Source: Pseudomonas sp. GD04019
GTDB taxonomy: Bacteria; Pseudomonadota; Gammaproteobacteria; Pseudomonadales; Pseudomonadaceae
Length of the DNA: 64,000 nt
Direction of reading: 5' to 3'
Assembly: GCF_029837695.1 (NCBI RefSeq)
Contig: NZ_JAOEEA010000014.1
Location: forward strand, 81,103 to 145,102
Position numbers and translations under genes: made by a program. The notes under the pieces were generated by a model that saw only the letters and a list, made by a program, of their open reading frames with translations, did no database searches and was not told where the DNA came from. Positions 8,704-17,529 of this stretch are shown in pieces (positions within the stretch are counted from its first letter, which is position 1; the number at the start of each line of letters is the position of its first letter).

Positions 8704-9840
8704 ATGGCCGACGAACCACCCGTGACGCCCAGCGGCCTGACCGAACGCAGCTACGAGCTGCTGGTCCAGGCCGTGGTCGACTACGCGATCTACATGCTCA
8801 ACCCGCAAGGCCGGATCATGACCTGGAACGTCGGTGCCGAGCGGATCAAGGGCTACACGGCGAAGGAGGTGATCGGTCAGCATCTGGAACTGTTCTTCCT
8901 GGAGGAAGACCGCCGCCAGGGCAAGGCGCAACGGCTGATCGCCACCGCCCTGCGCGAGGGTCGCGCCCACGACGAGGGCTGGCGGGTGCGCAAGGACGGC
9001 ACACGCTTCTGGGCGCTGACCGTGCTCGATGCCATCCATGACGAGACCGGCTGCCTGGTCGGCCTGGCCAAGATCACCCGCGACATGACCGAGCGCCACG
9101 AGGCGCAGATACACCTCGACGAGGTGCGCGCACAGCTGTTCCAGGCGCAGAAGATGGAAGCCCTCGGCCAACTCACCGGCGGCATGGCCCACGACTTCAA
9201 CAACCTGCTCACGGTGATCATCGGCTCCAGCGACCTGGCCCGGCGCAGCAACGATCCCGAGCGCATCCAGATGCTGCTGGAGAGCATCCACGAGGCCGGC
9301 ATCCGTGGCCGCACGCTGACCCAGAACCTGCTGACCTTCGCCCGCCGACGGGCACCACAGGCCTGGGCGCTCGACCTGGTCACCACGCTGCAGGCCTCCT
9401 CTGCCCTGTTCGCCCAGGCCCTGCCGAAGAGCATCAGCCTGGACCTGGAAATCTCACCCGCGCTGCATCAGGCGCGGGTCGATGCCACTCAGCTGGAAAT
9501 GGCCCTGCTCAACCTGGTGTTCAACGCCCGCGATGCCATGGAGGAGCAGGGCGGACGCATTCTGCTGCGCGCCGAGAATGGCCAGTTGCACGGCGAGTGG
9601 CAGGGACTGCAGGGCGACTTCGTGCTGATCTCGGTCAACGACGACGGCCCCGGCATCCCCCGCGAACTGCAGGAGCGCATCTTCGAGCCGTTCTTCACCA
9701 CCAAGCACTTCGGCAAAGGCACCGGCCTGGGTCTCAGCCAGGTGTACGGCTTCGCCCGCGCCGCCGATGGTGCGATCGGGGTCGAAAGCGAGCCCGGCAA
9801 GGGCACGCGCATGACCCTTTATCTGCCGGCCGCCGTCTAG
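8704..9840 (+). CDS. PAS-domain sensor histidine kinase
   Basis: Cytoplasmic histidine kinase of 378 aa with no membrane segment. A PAS domain (about 15-135) has the pattern seen in light/redox/ligand sensing PAS folds (IMTWNVGAERIKGY, then FWALTVLDAIHDE and GLAKITRDMTE). The phosphoacceptor is His163 in the segment GMAHDFNNLLTVI. The ATPase domain shows the N box NARDAM, G1 box DDGPGIP and G2 box GTGLGLSQVYG. The ATG at 8704 is preferred to an upstream ATG at 8641 because the latter adds non-conserved residues. It begins a three-gene set with a KaiC-like ATPase and a response regulator. Confidence 0.9.
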   Translation: MADEPPVTPSGLTERSYELLVQAVVDYAIYMLNPQGRIMTWNVGAERIKGYTAKEVIGQHLELFFLEEDRRQGKAQRLIATALREGRAHDEGWRVRKDGTRFWALTVLDAIHDETGCLVGLAKITRDMTERHEAQIHLDEVRAQLFQAQKMEALGQLTGGMAHDFNNLLTVIIGSSDLARRSNDPERIQMLLESIHEAGIRGRTLTQNLLTFARRRAPQAWALDLVTTLQASSALFAQALPKSISLDLEISPALHQARVDATQLEMALLNLVFNARDAMEEQGGRILLRAENGQLHGEWQGLQGDFVLISVNDDGPGIPRELQERIFEPFFTTKHFGKGTGLGLSQVYGFARAADGAIGVESEPGKGTRMTLYLPAAV

Positions 9841-9919
9841 CCGGCGTTGTCCGCCATACTGGCTTGCCGGTAAAGTGCGGCCAATTAGCGGCGCACCAGC
9901 GCTGCCACTCGATAGAGAG

Positions 9920-11374
9920 ATGGGACGGATCTTGGAACAACTAAAACGCCTTCAAAGCGGCATCGATGGCCTCGACGTCCTGTTGAAAGGGGGTCTGGTC
10001 AGCGGCGCCTCTTACATCGTTCAGGGCCGCCCGGGCTCGGGCAAGACCATCCTGGCCAACCAGATCGCCTTCAACCATGTGCGCGAAGGCGGTCGCGTGC
10101 TGGTAGCCACGCTGCTGGCCGAATCCCATGATCGGCTGTTCCAGTTCCTCTCCACCCTGAGCTTCTTCGAGCCGCAGCGCGTCGGCGCCGAGATCCAGTT
10201 CGTCAGCGCCTTCGACACCATGCAGAACGAGGGCCTGGACGAAGTGGTGCGCCTGCTGCGCCGCGAGATCAACCGACAGAAGGCCACCCTGCTGATCGTC
10301 GACGGCGTGCTCAACGCCCGCTCGCGCGCCGAATCGCAGCTGGACACCAAGAAATTCATCTCCGAGCTGCAAGGCCATGCCGCCTTTGCCGGCTGCACCG
10401 TACTGCTGATCACCAGCGCCCGCCTGGACGACGGCAGCCCGGAACACACCATGGTCGACGGCGTGATCGAAGTGGGCGAAGAGCTGCATGGCAGCCGCTC
10501 GGTGCGCCGCATCCAGCTGCGCAAGACGCGCGGCAGCGGCGCCCTCTCCGGCCTGCACGAGTGCGAGATCACCAACGACGGCATCGTCATCTACCCGCGC
10601 CTGGAGAGCCTCTATGCGCGGCCCTCGCAGCCGGGCAGTGCCGACCTGCGGCGAGTGCCCAGCGGCATCGGCGGCTTCGACCAGATGATCGGCGGCGGCC
10701 TGCCGGAGTCCTCGGTGACCCTGCTGATGGGGCCGTCCGGCGTCGGCAAGACCTGCGCCGGCCTGAGCTTCCTGGCCCAGAGCACGCCGCAGGAGCCGGG
10801 CCTGCACTTCGGCTTCTACGAAAACCCGCAGCGCCTGCGCCTCAAGGCGCAAGCGCTGGGCCATGACCTGCAAGCCCTGGAAGACAGCGGCGCGCTGCAT
10901 ATCCTCTGGCAGCCCACCACATCCGGGTTGCTCGACGCCCTGGGCCTGAAGCTGCTCGACACGGTCGAGCGCCTGGGTATCAAGCGTGTGCTGCTCGACA
11001 GCCTGGGCGGCATGGCCAGGGTGGCGACCAACCAGGCGCGCCTGGCCGAGTTCTTCAGCGCCCTGATGAGCGAGCTGCGCGCGCGCGGCGTGACGGTGGT
11101 GGCCACCTGGGAGATGCGTGACCTGTTCGGCTCCGAGATCAACGCACCGGCACCGGAACTGTCCAGCCTGGTGGACAACCTGCTGCTGATGCGCTTCGTG
11201 GAAATCAATTCCGAACTAAAGCGCGTGCTCTCCACCCTGAAGATGAGAGACAGCAATTATGATCCCGCCCTGCTGGAGGTGGTGATCGACGAACAAGGCC
11301 TGCGCCTGGAGAAGACCTTCAGGAATACGGCTGCGGTGCTGACCGGCAGCGCAGTACCGACGGCGGATAGATGA
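9920..11374 (+). CDS. KaiC-like double RecA-fold ATPase
   Basis: 484 aa with two RecA/KaiC-type ATPase domains in tandem. Walker A motifs are GRPGSGKT at 36-43 and GPSGVGKT at 271-278. Each domain carries an acidic residue where KaiC has its catalytic glutamates (LLAESHDR in the first, FGFYENPQRL in the second). KaiC is a clock protein in cyanobacteria; homologues elsewhere act in stress or signalling ATPase switches. No kaiA or kaiB is nearby. The ATG at 9920 follows GAGAG closely; the frame opens 15 codons earlier at 9875. It lies 79 bp after the kinase gene and 10 bp before the response regulator. Confidence 0.88.
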   Translation: MGRILEQLKRLQSGIDGLDVLLKGGLVSGASYIVQGRPGSGKTILANQIAFNHVREGGRVLVATLLAESHDRLFQFLSTLSFFEPQRVGAEIQFVSAFDTMQNEGLDEVVRLLRREINRQKATLLIVDGVLNARSRAESQLDTKKFISELQGHAAFAGCTVLLITSARLDDGSPEHTMVDGVIEVGEELHGSRSVRRIQLRKTRGSGALSGLHECEITNDGIVIYPRLESLYARPSQPGSADLRRVPSGIGGFDQMIGGGLPESSVTLLMGPSGVGKTCAGLSFLAQSTPQEPGLHFGFYENPQRLRLKAQALGHDLQALEDSGALHILWQPTTSGLLDALGLKLLDTVERLGIKRVLLDSLGGMARVATNQARLAEFFSALMSELRARGVTVVATWEMRDLFGSEINAPAPELSSLVDNLLLMRFVEINSELKRVLSTLKMRDSNYDPALLEVVIDEQGLRLEKTFRNTAAVLTGSAVPTADR

Positions 11375-11384
11375 GCCTCAGCGC

Positions 11385-11750
11385 ATGACGACCATCCTGA
11401 TAGTCGATGACGAATATCTGATCGCGGATATTCTCGGCTACGCGTTGGAGGATGAAGGCTACATGGTGGTCAAGGCCGCCAATGGCCGGCGCGGCCTCGA
11501 AGTGCTCGACCGCGAACGTCCTTCCCTGGTCATCACCGACTTCATGATGCCGGTGATGGATGGAGTCGAATTCGCCCGCGCCATCCGCAGCCGCCCAGGC
11601 ACGGCGCATCTGCCGATCCTGCTGATGAGCGGCGCCCACGGCAGCATCGGCCGGACCACGCCCGAGCTGTTCGCCGATGTGTTCGACAAACCCTTCGAAG
11701 TGGATTACGTGATCGCCAAGGTCCGCGAGCTGGTCGGCCCGGCGGGCTGA
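11385..11750 (+). CDS. single-domain response regulator
   Basis: 121 aa, a receiver domain only. The acidic pocket is Asp8-Asp9, the phosphorylation site is Asp52 (ITDFMMPVMDG), the switch residue is Ser82 (MSGAH), and the conserved Lys is Lys102 (DKPF). There is no output domain, so it must act by protein contact, most simply with the KaiC-like ATPase or the kinase encoded just upstream (10-bp gap). Phosphotransfer from the PAS kinase at 8704 is likely from the operon layout. It converges with the esterase gene 15 bp away, and no terminator is visible between them. Confidence 0.9.
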   Translation: MTTILIVDDEYLIADILGYALEDEGYMVVKAANGRRGLEVLDRERPSLVITDFMMPVMDGVEFARAIRSRPGTAHLPILLMSGAHGSIGRTTPELFADVFDKPFEVDYVIAKVRELVGPAG

Positions 11751-11765
11751 CCAGCTGCCACTTTT

Positions 11766-13325
11766 TCAGCGACCGAACAGAGCGATCAGGCCCTCCGCCA
11801 GCGTGCCGCGCCAGTTCAGATAGTCGTGCCCGCTGGCCCACTCCCGATGCGTCACCGCATAGCCCTTGGCCTGCAGCACGTCGCGCAGATGGCGGGTGGT
11901 GTCGAAGATGCCGAGCTGGCCGTTGCCGGCCTCGAACTGCCCCGCCTCCAGATAGAAACGCACCGGCAGCCTGGGCGCACGCACGAACTCGCGGGTCAGC
12001 CACTCCGGCTCCTGCCCAGGCGGCGACCACCAGTAGGAGCCGGACTGGCTGAGCACGTTGCCGAACAGCTCGGGGTGCCTGAGCGCCGCATAGCTGGAAG
12101 CCAGGCCGCCGTAGCTGGAGCCGGCGATCACCGTGCGCGGCGCCGGTACGCTAAGCCCTTGTTGCGCCACCCAGGGTTGTAGCTCCTCGGCGAGGAAGCG
12201 GGCGAAGTCCGGGTTGGGCGGCAGCTCCACGCCGCGTGCCTCGGGGCTGGCGTTGTCGATCAGCACCGCTGCCATGGGCGGGATGCGCCCGGCGGCGATC
12301 AGGTTGTCGAGGATGGTCGGTGTCGGCACCTTGCCCAGATAAGCCTCGGCGTCGAACAGGTAGAGCAGATGGTTGTCCGCCGCGCCGGCGCGATAGCCAT
12401 GCGGGCGGTACAGGTACACCGCGCGGCTGTTGCCGAGGATCTTGCTGGTGAACGCGTGGCGCTCGACGCTGCCGGCCGCCACGCCCGCGCGCTTGTCGTT
12501 CCACGGCTGCGGTGGCGCCCGATCCAGCTCCAGCAGCGAGTCGTACTGGAAGCCATCCACGCCCTTGGCCGGGTAGGCTCGGGGGTTGAGTGGATCGGCC
12601 TGGGCGGTGGCGAGGATCGCCCGCCGCCGCGTGCCAGGGTCGGCGTCCAGCTCCGGCACGTCCGGCGCCAGCTGGTAGGCCAGGCGCGTCTCGCGTGGCA
12701 GGCGGAAGGTCACGAACCACACATCCGAGTCGCCCAGGCGGGCCAGTTCGCTGTGGTCGTAGCCGGGCCCGCCGAACAGGCGCACGTTGCGTTCGGCGCC
12801 GCGCCAGAGGAAGGTCACCAGCGCTTCGCGTTCGTCCAGCGCCTCGATCAGCGGCGTGCCGCGCTTGCCCATCTCGCACCAGAAGTCGCGGCTGTCGCCA
12901 CCGGCTGCCAGCTCGGCCTGCAGCGCACGCAGGCGCGGGCTCTGCAGCTGTTCCGCGGGAGCCCGCTGCGCGGCCAGCGGCGTGACGGCAGACAGCTGCA
13001 GGCGGAACTCGGCACCCGCCACGCCCTGCAGGCGCAGGCGGTAGTCGCCGTCCTCGGGCAGCACCAGCTGGAAGGCGCGCCTTCCCGCATCCTTGGCCAC
13101 CAGGCGGCGCAGATGGTCTCCGTCGGCGGTCCGCAGATCGAGCTGCATGGCGGCGCTGGGCAGCTCGCCACTCAGGTAGTCGCCGCGCGTGAAGTGCAGC
13201 CGGTATTCGCGGGCGCCCCGCTCGTCCAACCGGCCCTCGTAGTGGCGCGCCTCCTCGGCCTGGGCGCTAAAAGAGCCCAGGCCGAGGCACAGCACGCCGG
13301 CCAGTAGTGGCAGGCGGCTTACCAT
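11766..13325 (-). CDS. periplasmic Fes-type siderophore esterase
   Basis: 519 aa, an alpha/beta hydrolase predicted to cut ferric catecholate siderophores of the enterobactin type. A Sec signal peptide ends at about AQA (residue 23), so it acts in the periplasm as PfeE and IroE do. An extra N-terminal domain (about 25-150) precedes an enterochelin-esterase-like N domain and the catalytic domain. The nucleophile is Ser404 in GSSYGG and the probable catalytic His is His500 in SGHDYLNW. Its ATG overlaps the stop codon of the receptor gene upstream (ATGGTAA, 7 nt), so translation is coupled. The substrate is inferred from family and context. Confidence 0.85.
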   Translation of the reverse strand: MVSRLPLLAGVLCLGLGSFSAQAEEARHYEGRLDERGAREYRLHFTRGDYLSGELPSAAMQLDLRTADGDHLRRLVAKDAGRRAFQLVLPEDGDYRLRLQGVAGAEFRLQLSAVTPLAAQRAPAEQLQSPRLRALQAELAAGGDSRDFWCEMGKRGTPLIEALDEREALVTFLWRGAERNVRLFGGPGYDHSELARLGDSDVWFVTFRLPRETRLAYQLAPDVPELDADPGTRRRAILATAQADPLNPRAYPAKGVDGFQYDSLLELDRAPPQPWNDKRAGVAAGSVERHAFTSKILGNSRAVYLYRPHGYRAGAADNHLLYLFDAEAYLGKVPTPTILDNLIAAGRIPPMAAVLIDNASPEARGVELPPNPDFARFLAEELQPWVAQQGLSVPAPRTVIAGSSYGGLASSYAALRHPELFGNVLSQSGSYWWSPPGQEPEWLTREFVRAPRLPVRFYLEAGQFEAGNGQLGIFDTTRHLRDVLQAKGYAVTHREWASGHDYLNWRGTLAEGLIALFGR

Positions 13326-15757
13326 GCGTAGTTCACGCTGGCGGTGACGGTGCGGCTGGCGCCGTAGAAGCAGGTGTCCACCGCGGCGCAGGAGGCGGCG
13401 TAGACCTTGTCGGTCAGGTTGCTGGCGTTGAGCTGCACGGAGGCGCCGTCCAGGTCCGCGGCCAGCCTGCCGAGGTCGTAGCCGAGCATGGCGTCGAGCA
13501 GCACCACCGAGTCGACCTTGTAGCTGTTGTCCTGGTCGCCGAAGCTGGAGCCGACATAGCGCACGCCGGCGCCGGCGGAAACGCCCGGCAGCAGGCTGCC
13601 GTCGAACTGGTAGGTGGCCCACAGGCTGGCCAGGTGCGCCGGGGTGCGCGGCGGCTCCTTGCCCTCCACGCCCGGGCGGGTGGTCTTGGTGACTTCCGGC
13701 TCCAGGTGGGTGTAGGCGCCGACCAGCTCCAGGTTGTCGGTGAGGTTGCCGCGCGCCTCGAGCTCGATGCCCTTGGACTGGATCTCGCCGGTCTGGGTCG
13801 GATACCAGCCGCCGTCGTAGGTCACCACGTTCTGCTGGGTCAGGTCGAACAGGGCCACGCTGAACATCGCCTCGCTGCCCGGCGGTTGGTACTTCAGGCC
13901 GATCTCGGTCTGCTCGCCGGTGGTCGGCTCGAACGCCGGCTCACCCGGTTCGGGCGTGCTCAGCACCGGCTCGAAGGAGGTGCTGTAGCTGATGTAGGGC
14001 GAGAAGCCGCTGTCGAAGGCGTAGAGCAGGCCGGCGCGGCCGGTGAACTCTTCGTCCCGCTGCGACTCGCGGGTGCCGCTCAGGTTGTCGTCGGTGCGGC
14101 TGCGGGCACGATCCTGGCGGCCGCCGAGCAGCAGGTTCCAGTTGCCGTACTCGATCTGGTCCTGCAGGTAGAAGCCGATCTGGTCGGCGCGCTGGGTGCT
14201 GTCCGAACTCGGCGACAGCGGGCCGACGTCCGCGCCGTACTGTGGGTCGTAGGCGTCCAGCAGGTAGGTGCCGTTGTAGTCGCGGGCGTCGGTGGCGTCG
14301 CGGTGGCTGCGCTTGTAGTCCACGCCGGTGAGCAGGGTATGGCTCAGCGGTCCGGTGGCGAAGTCGAACTGCAGTTGGTTGTCCACCACGGCCTGCTCCA
14401 GCTCGGCGCGGCTGTCCGCCGGCACGCGGCGCATGGTGCGGTCGTCGACCATGGACATGAACACCAGTTGCTTGAAGCGCTCGTTCTCCTTCAGGTAGCG
14501 CAGGTTCTGGCGGAAGGTCAGCAGCTCGTTGAAGCGGTGCTCGAACAGGTAGCCGATGGACGACTGCTCGCGCTCGGACTGGTAGAAGTCCGGATCGCCG
14601 ACGTTGAGGTGGCGGGAGATGCGCCCGTGCGGGCCGGAGTTGGCCACGCCATCGGTGGGCCAGAAGTTGCGGTAACCGGCATCGGGGTCGTTCTGGTAGT
14701 AGGCCAGCAGGGTCAGGCTGGTGTCTTCGTTGGGCTGCCAGGTCAGCGACGGGGCCAGGGCCTGGCGCTCCTCGTCGATGTGGTCGACCTCGGCCTGGCC
14801 CTTGCTCAGCAGGCCGTTGAGGCGATACAGCAGGGTGCCCTGCTCGTCCAGCTGGCCGTTGAGGTCGAAGGCGCCACGGCGCAGCGAATCGCTGCCGACG
14901 CCGAACTGCACGCGGTTCTTCGCCTCGGTCGACGGGCGCTTGCTGGTCATCGCCAGCAGGCCGCCGGGGTTGGCCTGGCCGTACAGCACCGAGGCAGGGC
15001 CGTGGATCAGCTCGACGCGCTCGAGGAACCAGGGGTCGACCTGGGTGTAGGACTCGCCGCCGACGGTGAGTCCGTCCAGGTAGGTGGGCGCATAGCCGAA
15101 GCCGCGCACGTAGACCTCGTCGACCCGGTGCGAGGAGCCGCGGTAGTCGGCGAAGGTGCCGCCGCTGTAGCGCAGGGCCTGGGCCACGCTGGTCACGGCC
15201 TGGTCGTCCATCTGGTCGCGGGTGACCACGGACACCGATTGCGGGGTCTTGATCAGCGGGGTGTCGGTCTTGGTACCGGAGGCGCTGCGCTCGGCCAGGT
15301 AGCCATCGACCGGGCCGGTGGCGCTCTGCTCGCGGCCGATGATGCTGGTGGTGCCCAGTTCGACGGCACCGGCGCCGGACAGCGGCCGGATCACGTACAC
15401 GCCCTCGCCGCTCGGCGCCGCTTCCAGGCCGGAACCGTCCAGCAACCGTTGCAGGCCCTCGGCCACCGGCCACTGGCCCTGCAGGCCGGCGCTACGCTTG
15501 CCGGCCGCCAGTTCGGGGGACACGGCAACGCTGACGCCGGCCTGCTCGGCGAAGCTGGCCAGGGCCGCGGCCAGGCTGCCGGGGGCGACGCTATAGCTGC
15601 GGCTGACCGCTGCGCTGTCGGCCGCCTGCAGCGGGGTGATGGCGAAGGGCGCGGCGCTCAGCAGCATGGCCAGCAGGCCATGGCGGACGGCGCGAACGCT
15701 GGGCCGCAGGGCGGCGCGAGGCAGGCCGGCGGCCTGGCAAGGATGACGTGGGGACAT
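13319..15757 (-). CDS. TonB-dependent siderophore receptor with signalling domain
   Basis: Outer-membrane ferric-siderophore receptor of 812 aa. The signal peptide is followed by an STN signalling domain (about 50-125; SYSVAPGSLAAALASFAEQ), a plug and a 22-strand barrel ending in an aromatic residue (VNYAW). The STN domain is what tells a FecR partner that the receptor is loaded; such a partner lies just upstream (15842-16786). The start at 15757 is chosen over an ATG at 15814 because it leaves room for an ECF-type promoter, but the upstream site is possible. The downstream esterase suggests a catecholate siderophore. The siderophore itself is unknown. Confidence 0.92.
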   Translation of the reverse strand: MSPRHPCQAAGLPRAALRPSVRAVRHGLLAMLLSAAPFAITPLQAADSAAVSRSYSVAPGSLAAALASFAEQAGVSVAVSPELAAGKRSAGLQGQWPVAEGLQRLLDGSGLEAAPSGEGVYVIRPLSGAGAVELGTTSIIGREQSATGPVDGYLAERSASGTKTDTPLIKTPQSVSVVTRDQMDDQAVTSVAQALRYSGGTFADYRGSSHRVDEVYVRGFGYAPTYLDGLTVGGESYTQVDPWFLERVELIHGPASVLYGQANPGGLLAMTSKRPSTEAKNRVQFGVGSDSLRRGAFDLNGQLDEQGTLLYRLNGLLSKGQAEVDHIDEERQALAPSLTWQPNEDTSLTLLAYYQNDPDAGYRNFWPTDGVANSGPHGRISRHLNVGDPDFYQSEREQSSIGYLFEHRFNELLTFRQNLRYLKENERFKQLVFMSMVDDRTMRRVPADSRAELEQAVVDNQLQFDFATGPLSHTLLTGVDYKRSHRDATDARDYNGTYLLDAYDPQYGADVGPLSPSSDSTQRADQIGFYLQDQIEYGNWNLLLGGRQDRARSRTDDNLSGTRESQRDEEFTGRAGLLYAFDSGFSPYISYSTSFEPVLSTPEPGEPAFEPTTGEQTEIGLKYQPPGSEAMFSVALFDLTQQNVVTYDGGWYPTQTGEIQSKGIELEARGNLTDNLELVGAYTHLEPEVTKTTRPGVEGKEPPRTPAHLASLWATYQFDGSLLPGVSAGAGVRYVGSSFGDQDNSYKVDSVVLLDAMLGYDLGRLAADLDGASVQLNASNLTDKVYAASCAAVDTCFYGASRTVTASVNYAW

Positions 15758-15795
15758 GATTCGACTCGTGATGGGTTGGCAGTGTTTCTGCTGCC

Positions 15796-15826
15796 TTGAC
15801 ACCCGAGCCGGCAAAAGGGGACAGCC
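15796..15826 (-). promoter_or_regulatory. possible ECF (FecI-type) promoter of the receptor
   Basis: On the minus strand GGCTGTCCCC (15817-15826) is followed by TGTCAA (15796-15801), about 39 bp before the receptor start. This resembles, loosely, the GTC-containing elements of iron-starvation sigma promoters. It lies in the 84-bp gap between the anti-sigma and receptor genes, where such a promoter is expected. Confidence 0.35.
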
Positions 15827-15841
15827 GGGTGAAATGTTTTT

Positions 15842-16786
15842 TCACGCCGGCAGGATCGCCACCCAGTAACGCGTGCGATAGGCCACCCGTACCGGCAGTA
15901 CCTGGGGCAGGCTGTCCAGCACGGGCGTGCTGTTGTCCAGCTGGAAGGCCCCGGACAGACGCAGCCCGGCCACCTCGGCGGCGCAGGTGACGAAGCCGGG
16001 GCGATAGCGCTGCAGGGCGGCGGCGAACTCGTCCAGGCGGCCGTTCTGCAGTTGCAGCACGCCACGGGTCCAGGCATCCGGCTGGCCCTGCAGCGCCTGC
16101 ACCAGCCCAGCGCCGTGCGAGTCGAAGCGCACCTGCCGGCCGGCCTGCAGGCGCAGCGGCGGCAACGCCGAGTCGCGCGGGTGCACGTCCAGGTTGCCCT
16201 CCAGCACGGCGATGCGGGTGCCATCTGTGTCCTGGTGAATATCGAAAAGCGCCGCCTGGCCACGCACGCAACCGTGGTCGGTACGCACGACGAACGGCCG
16301 CGCCTCGTCGACCATCTGCAGCAGCGCCTGGCCTCGCAGGAAATGCAGGCGGCGGCAGTCGACGTCGTACTGCAGGTCGATGGCGCTGGCAGCGTTCAGT
16401 TGCAGCAACGAGCCGTCGGCCAGCTCCAGGCTGCGTCGCTCGCCGGTACCAGTGCGGTAATCGGCCAGCCAGCCCTGACTGCTCGCGCCGCGATAACCGG
16501 CCCAGCCGAACGGCAGGGCGACACCGGCGAGCATCAGGGTCTTGAGCAGGTCGCGACGGTTGATGCGCTGGCGCCGACCGAGCGCCGACATGCCCGGCCC
16601 GACCGGCACCTGGCCGAGGCGCTGGCTGATGTGCAGGGCCTTCTGCCAGGCGGCCTCGTGATCGGCATGGCTGGCACGCCAGCGCGCACACTCCTCGTGC
16701 TCGCGGGCGCTGGCCTCCGGCGAATGCAGCTGCACGAACCATTGCGCGGCCTGGTGGATCACCTGCGGGTCGAGCGTGCCGCTCAT
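15842..16786 (-). CDS. FecR-type anti-sigma factor
   Basis: 314 aa regulator spanning the inner membrane. It holds the adjacent ECF sigma factor until the loaded receptor signals. The cytoplasmic N domain has the FecR pattern (AAQWFVQLHS, then ARWRASHADHEAAWQ). The transmembrane segment is at about 83-97 and is preceded by the twin arginines Arg77-Arg78 (NRRDLLKTL), which fit a Tat export signal. The periplasmic part holds the FecR domain (GERRSLELADGS) and an STN-like C-terminus. Its ATG overlaps the sigma stop codon (ATGA), so the two are translationally coupled. Confidence 0.9.
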   Translation of the reverse strand: MSGTLDPQVIHQAAQWFVQLHSPEASAREHEECARWRASHADHEAAWQKALHISQRLGQVPVGPGMSALGRRQRINRRDLLKTLMLAGVALPFGWAGYRGASSQGWLADYRTGTGERRSLELADGSLLQLNAASAIDLQYDVDCRRLHFLRGQALLQMVDEARPFVVRTDHGCVRGQAALFDIHQDTDGTRIAVLEGNLDVHPRDSALPPLRLQAGRQVRFDSHGAGLVQALQGQPDAWTRGVLQLQNGRLDEFAAALQRYRPGFVTCAAEVAGLRLSGAFQLDNSTPVLDSLPQVLPVRVAYRTRYWVAILPA

Positions 16787-17325
16787 GCCAGCGCCAGCAC
16801 GCAGTGGGCCAGGCCCTGGGCCACGTAGCGCTTGATGCTGCGCTCGCAGACGTGCAGGCGCAGGGCGATCTCGGCATAGGTCAGGCCCTCCAGCTGGGCC
16901 ATCAGGAAGGCCTCGCGTACCTGCGGCTTGAGGCCGTCGAGCAAGGCGTCGATCTCGCACAGCGCCTCCAGCATCTCCAGCTGTTGCTCGGGCCCTGGCG
17001 CCTCGGCCTCCGGCAACTGGGCCACGGCCTGCAGCCAGGCACGCTCCAGCGACTGGCGCCGGTAGTGATTGAACAGCACGCGCTTGGCCACGGTGGTGAG
17101 GTAGGCGCGCGGCTCCTGCAGGGCGTCGAGGTGCAGGCTCGGCTCGCTGCGACCAACGGCCAGCAGCACACGGACGAAGGTGTCCTGGGCCAGGTCCGCC
17201 GCCTCGCAGGCATTGCCCATGCGCGAAGTCAGCCAGCCCTGCAGCCAGCCATGGTGCAGGCGGTACAAGGCGCCAACCTGGTGGCGGCCGATGGCATCGA
17301 GTGACAGGGCGGCAGACACGTTCAT
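16783..17325 (-). CDS. ECF sigma factor, FecI type
   Basis: 180 aa RNA polymerase sigma factor. Region 2 is around AADLAQDTFVRVL with the -10-binding part EPRAYLTTVAKRVLFNHYR; region 4 contains the helix-turn-helix YAEIALRLHVCERSIKRYV. It is predicted to transcribe the receptor gene at 15757 when released by its FecR partner. The start at 17325 is preferred because the ATG at 17349 lies in a Fur box and lacks a ribosome binding site, whereas GTGGGG precedes 17325. Fur repression with iron is likely. Confidence 0.9.
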   Translation of the reverse strand: MNVSAALSLDAIGRHQVGALYRLHHGWLQGWLTSRMGNACEAADLAQDTFVRVLLAVGRSEPSLHLDALQEPRAYLTTVAKRVLFNHYRRQSLERAWLQAVAQLPEAEAPGPEQQLEMLEALCEIDALLDGLKPQVREAFLMAQLEGLTYAEIALRLHVCERSIKRYVAQGLAHCVLALA

Positions 17326-17345
17326 CCCCACAGATGAGAAAAGTT

Positions 17346-17364
17346 GCATTTAATAATAATTATC
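17346..17364. promoter_or_regulatory. Fur box of the left sigma factor operon
   Basis: GCATTTAATAATAATTATC matches 13 of 19 positions of the Fur consensus. It is an AT-rich island in very GC-rich surroundings, 21 bp upstream of the sigma factor start at 17325. A second, poor match (GAGAATGACTGGC, 17447-17459) lies nearer the divergent sigma gene at 17530. Confidence 0.7.
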
Positions 17365-17529
17365 AACAACAAGCCAGGAGGAATCGAAACCTGTGTTTGG
17401 CGGGCTATCATCCGACGCGAAGGACAGCAGCAAATCGATGCGAATCGAGAATGACTGGCAATTGAGTCCTCCTCCGTGAATGGATAAGCTGTCGGCGACT
17501 TTCCTGCAGGTCTGGACCCTCTTCCGGCG

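Noticed and set aside
13307..15799. 830-codon open frame opposite the left TonB receptor
   Set aside because: The minus strand encodes a clear receptor with STN, plug and barrel; the plus frame is repetitive Val/Ala/Gly-rich text with no domain.
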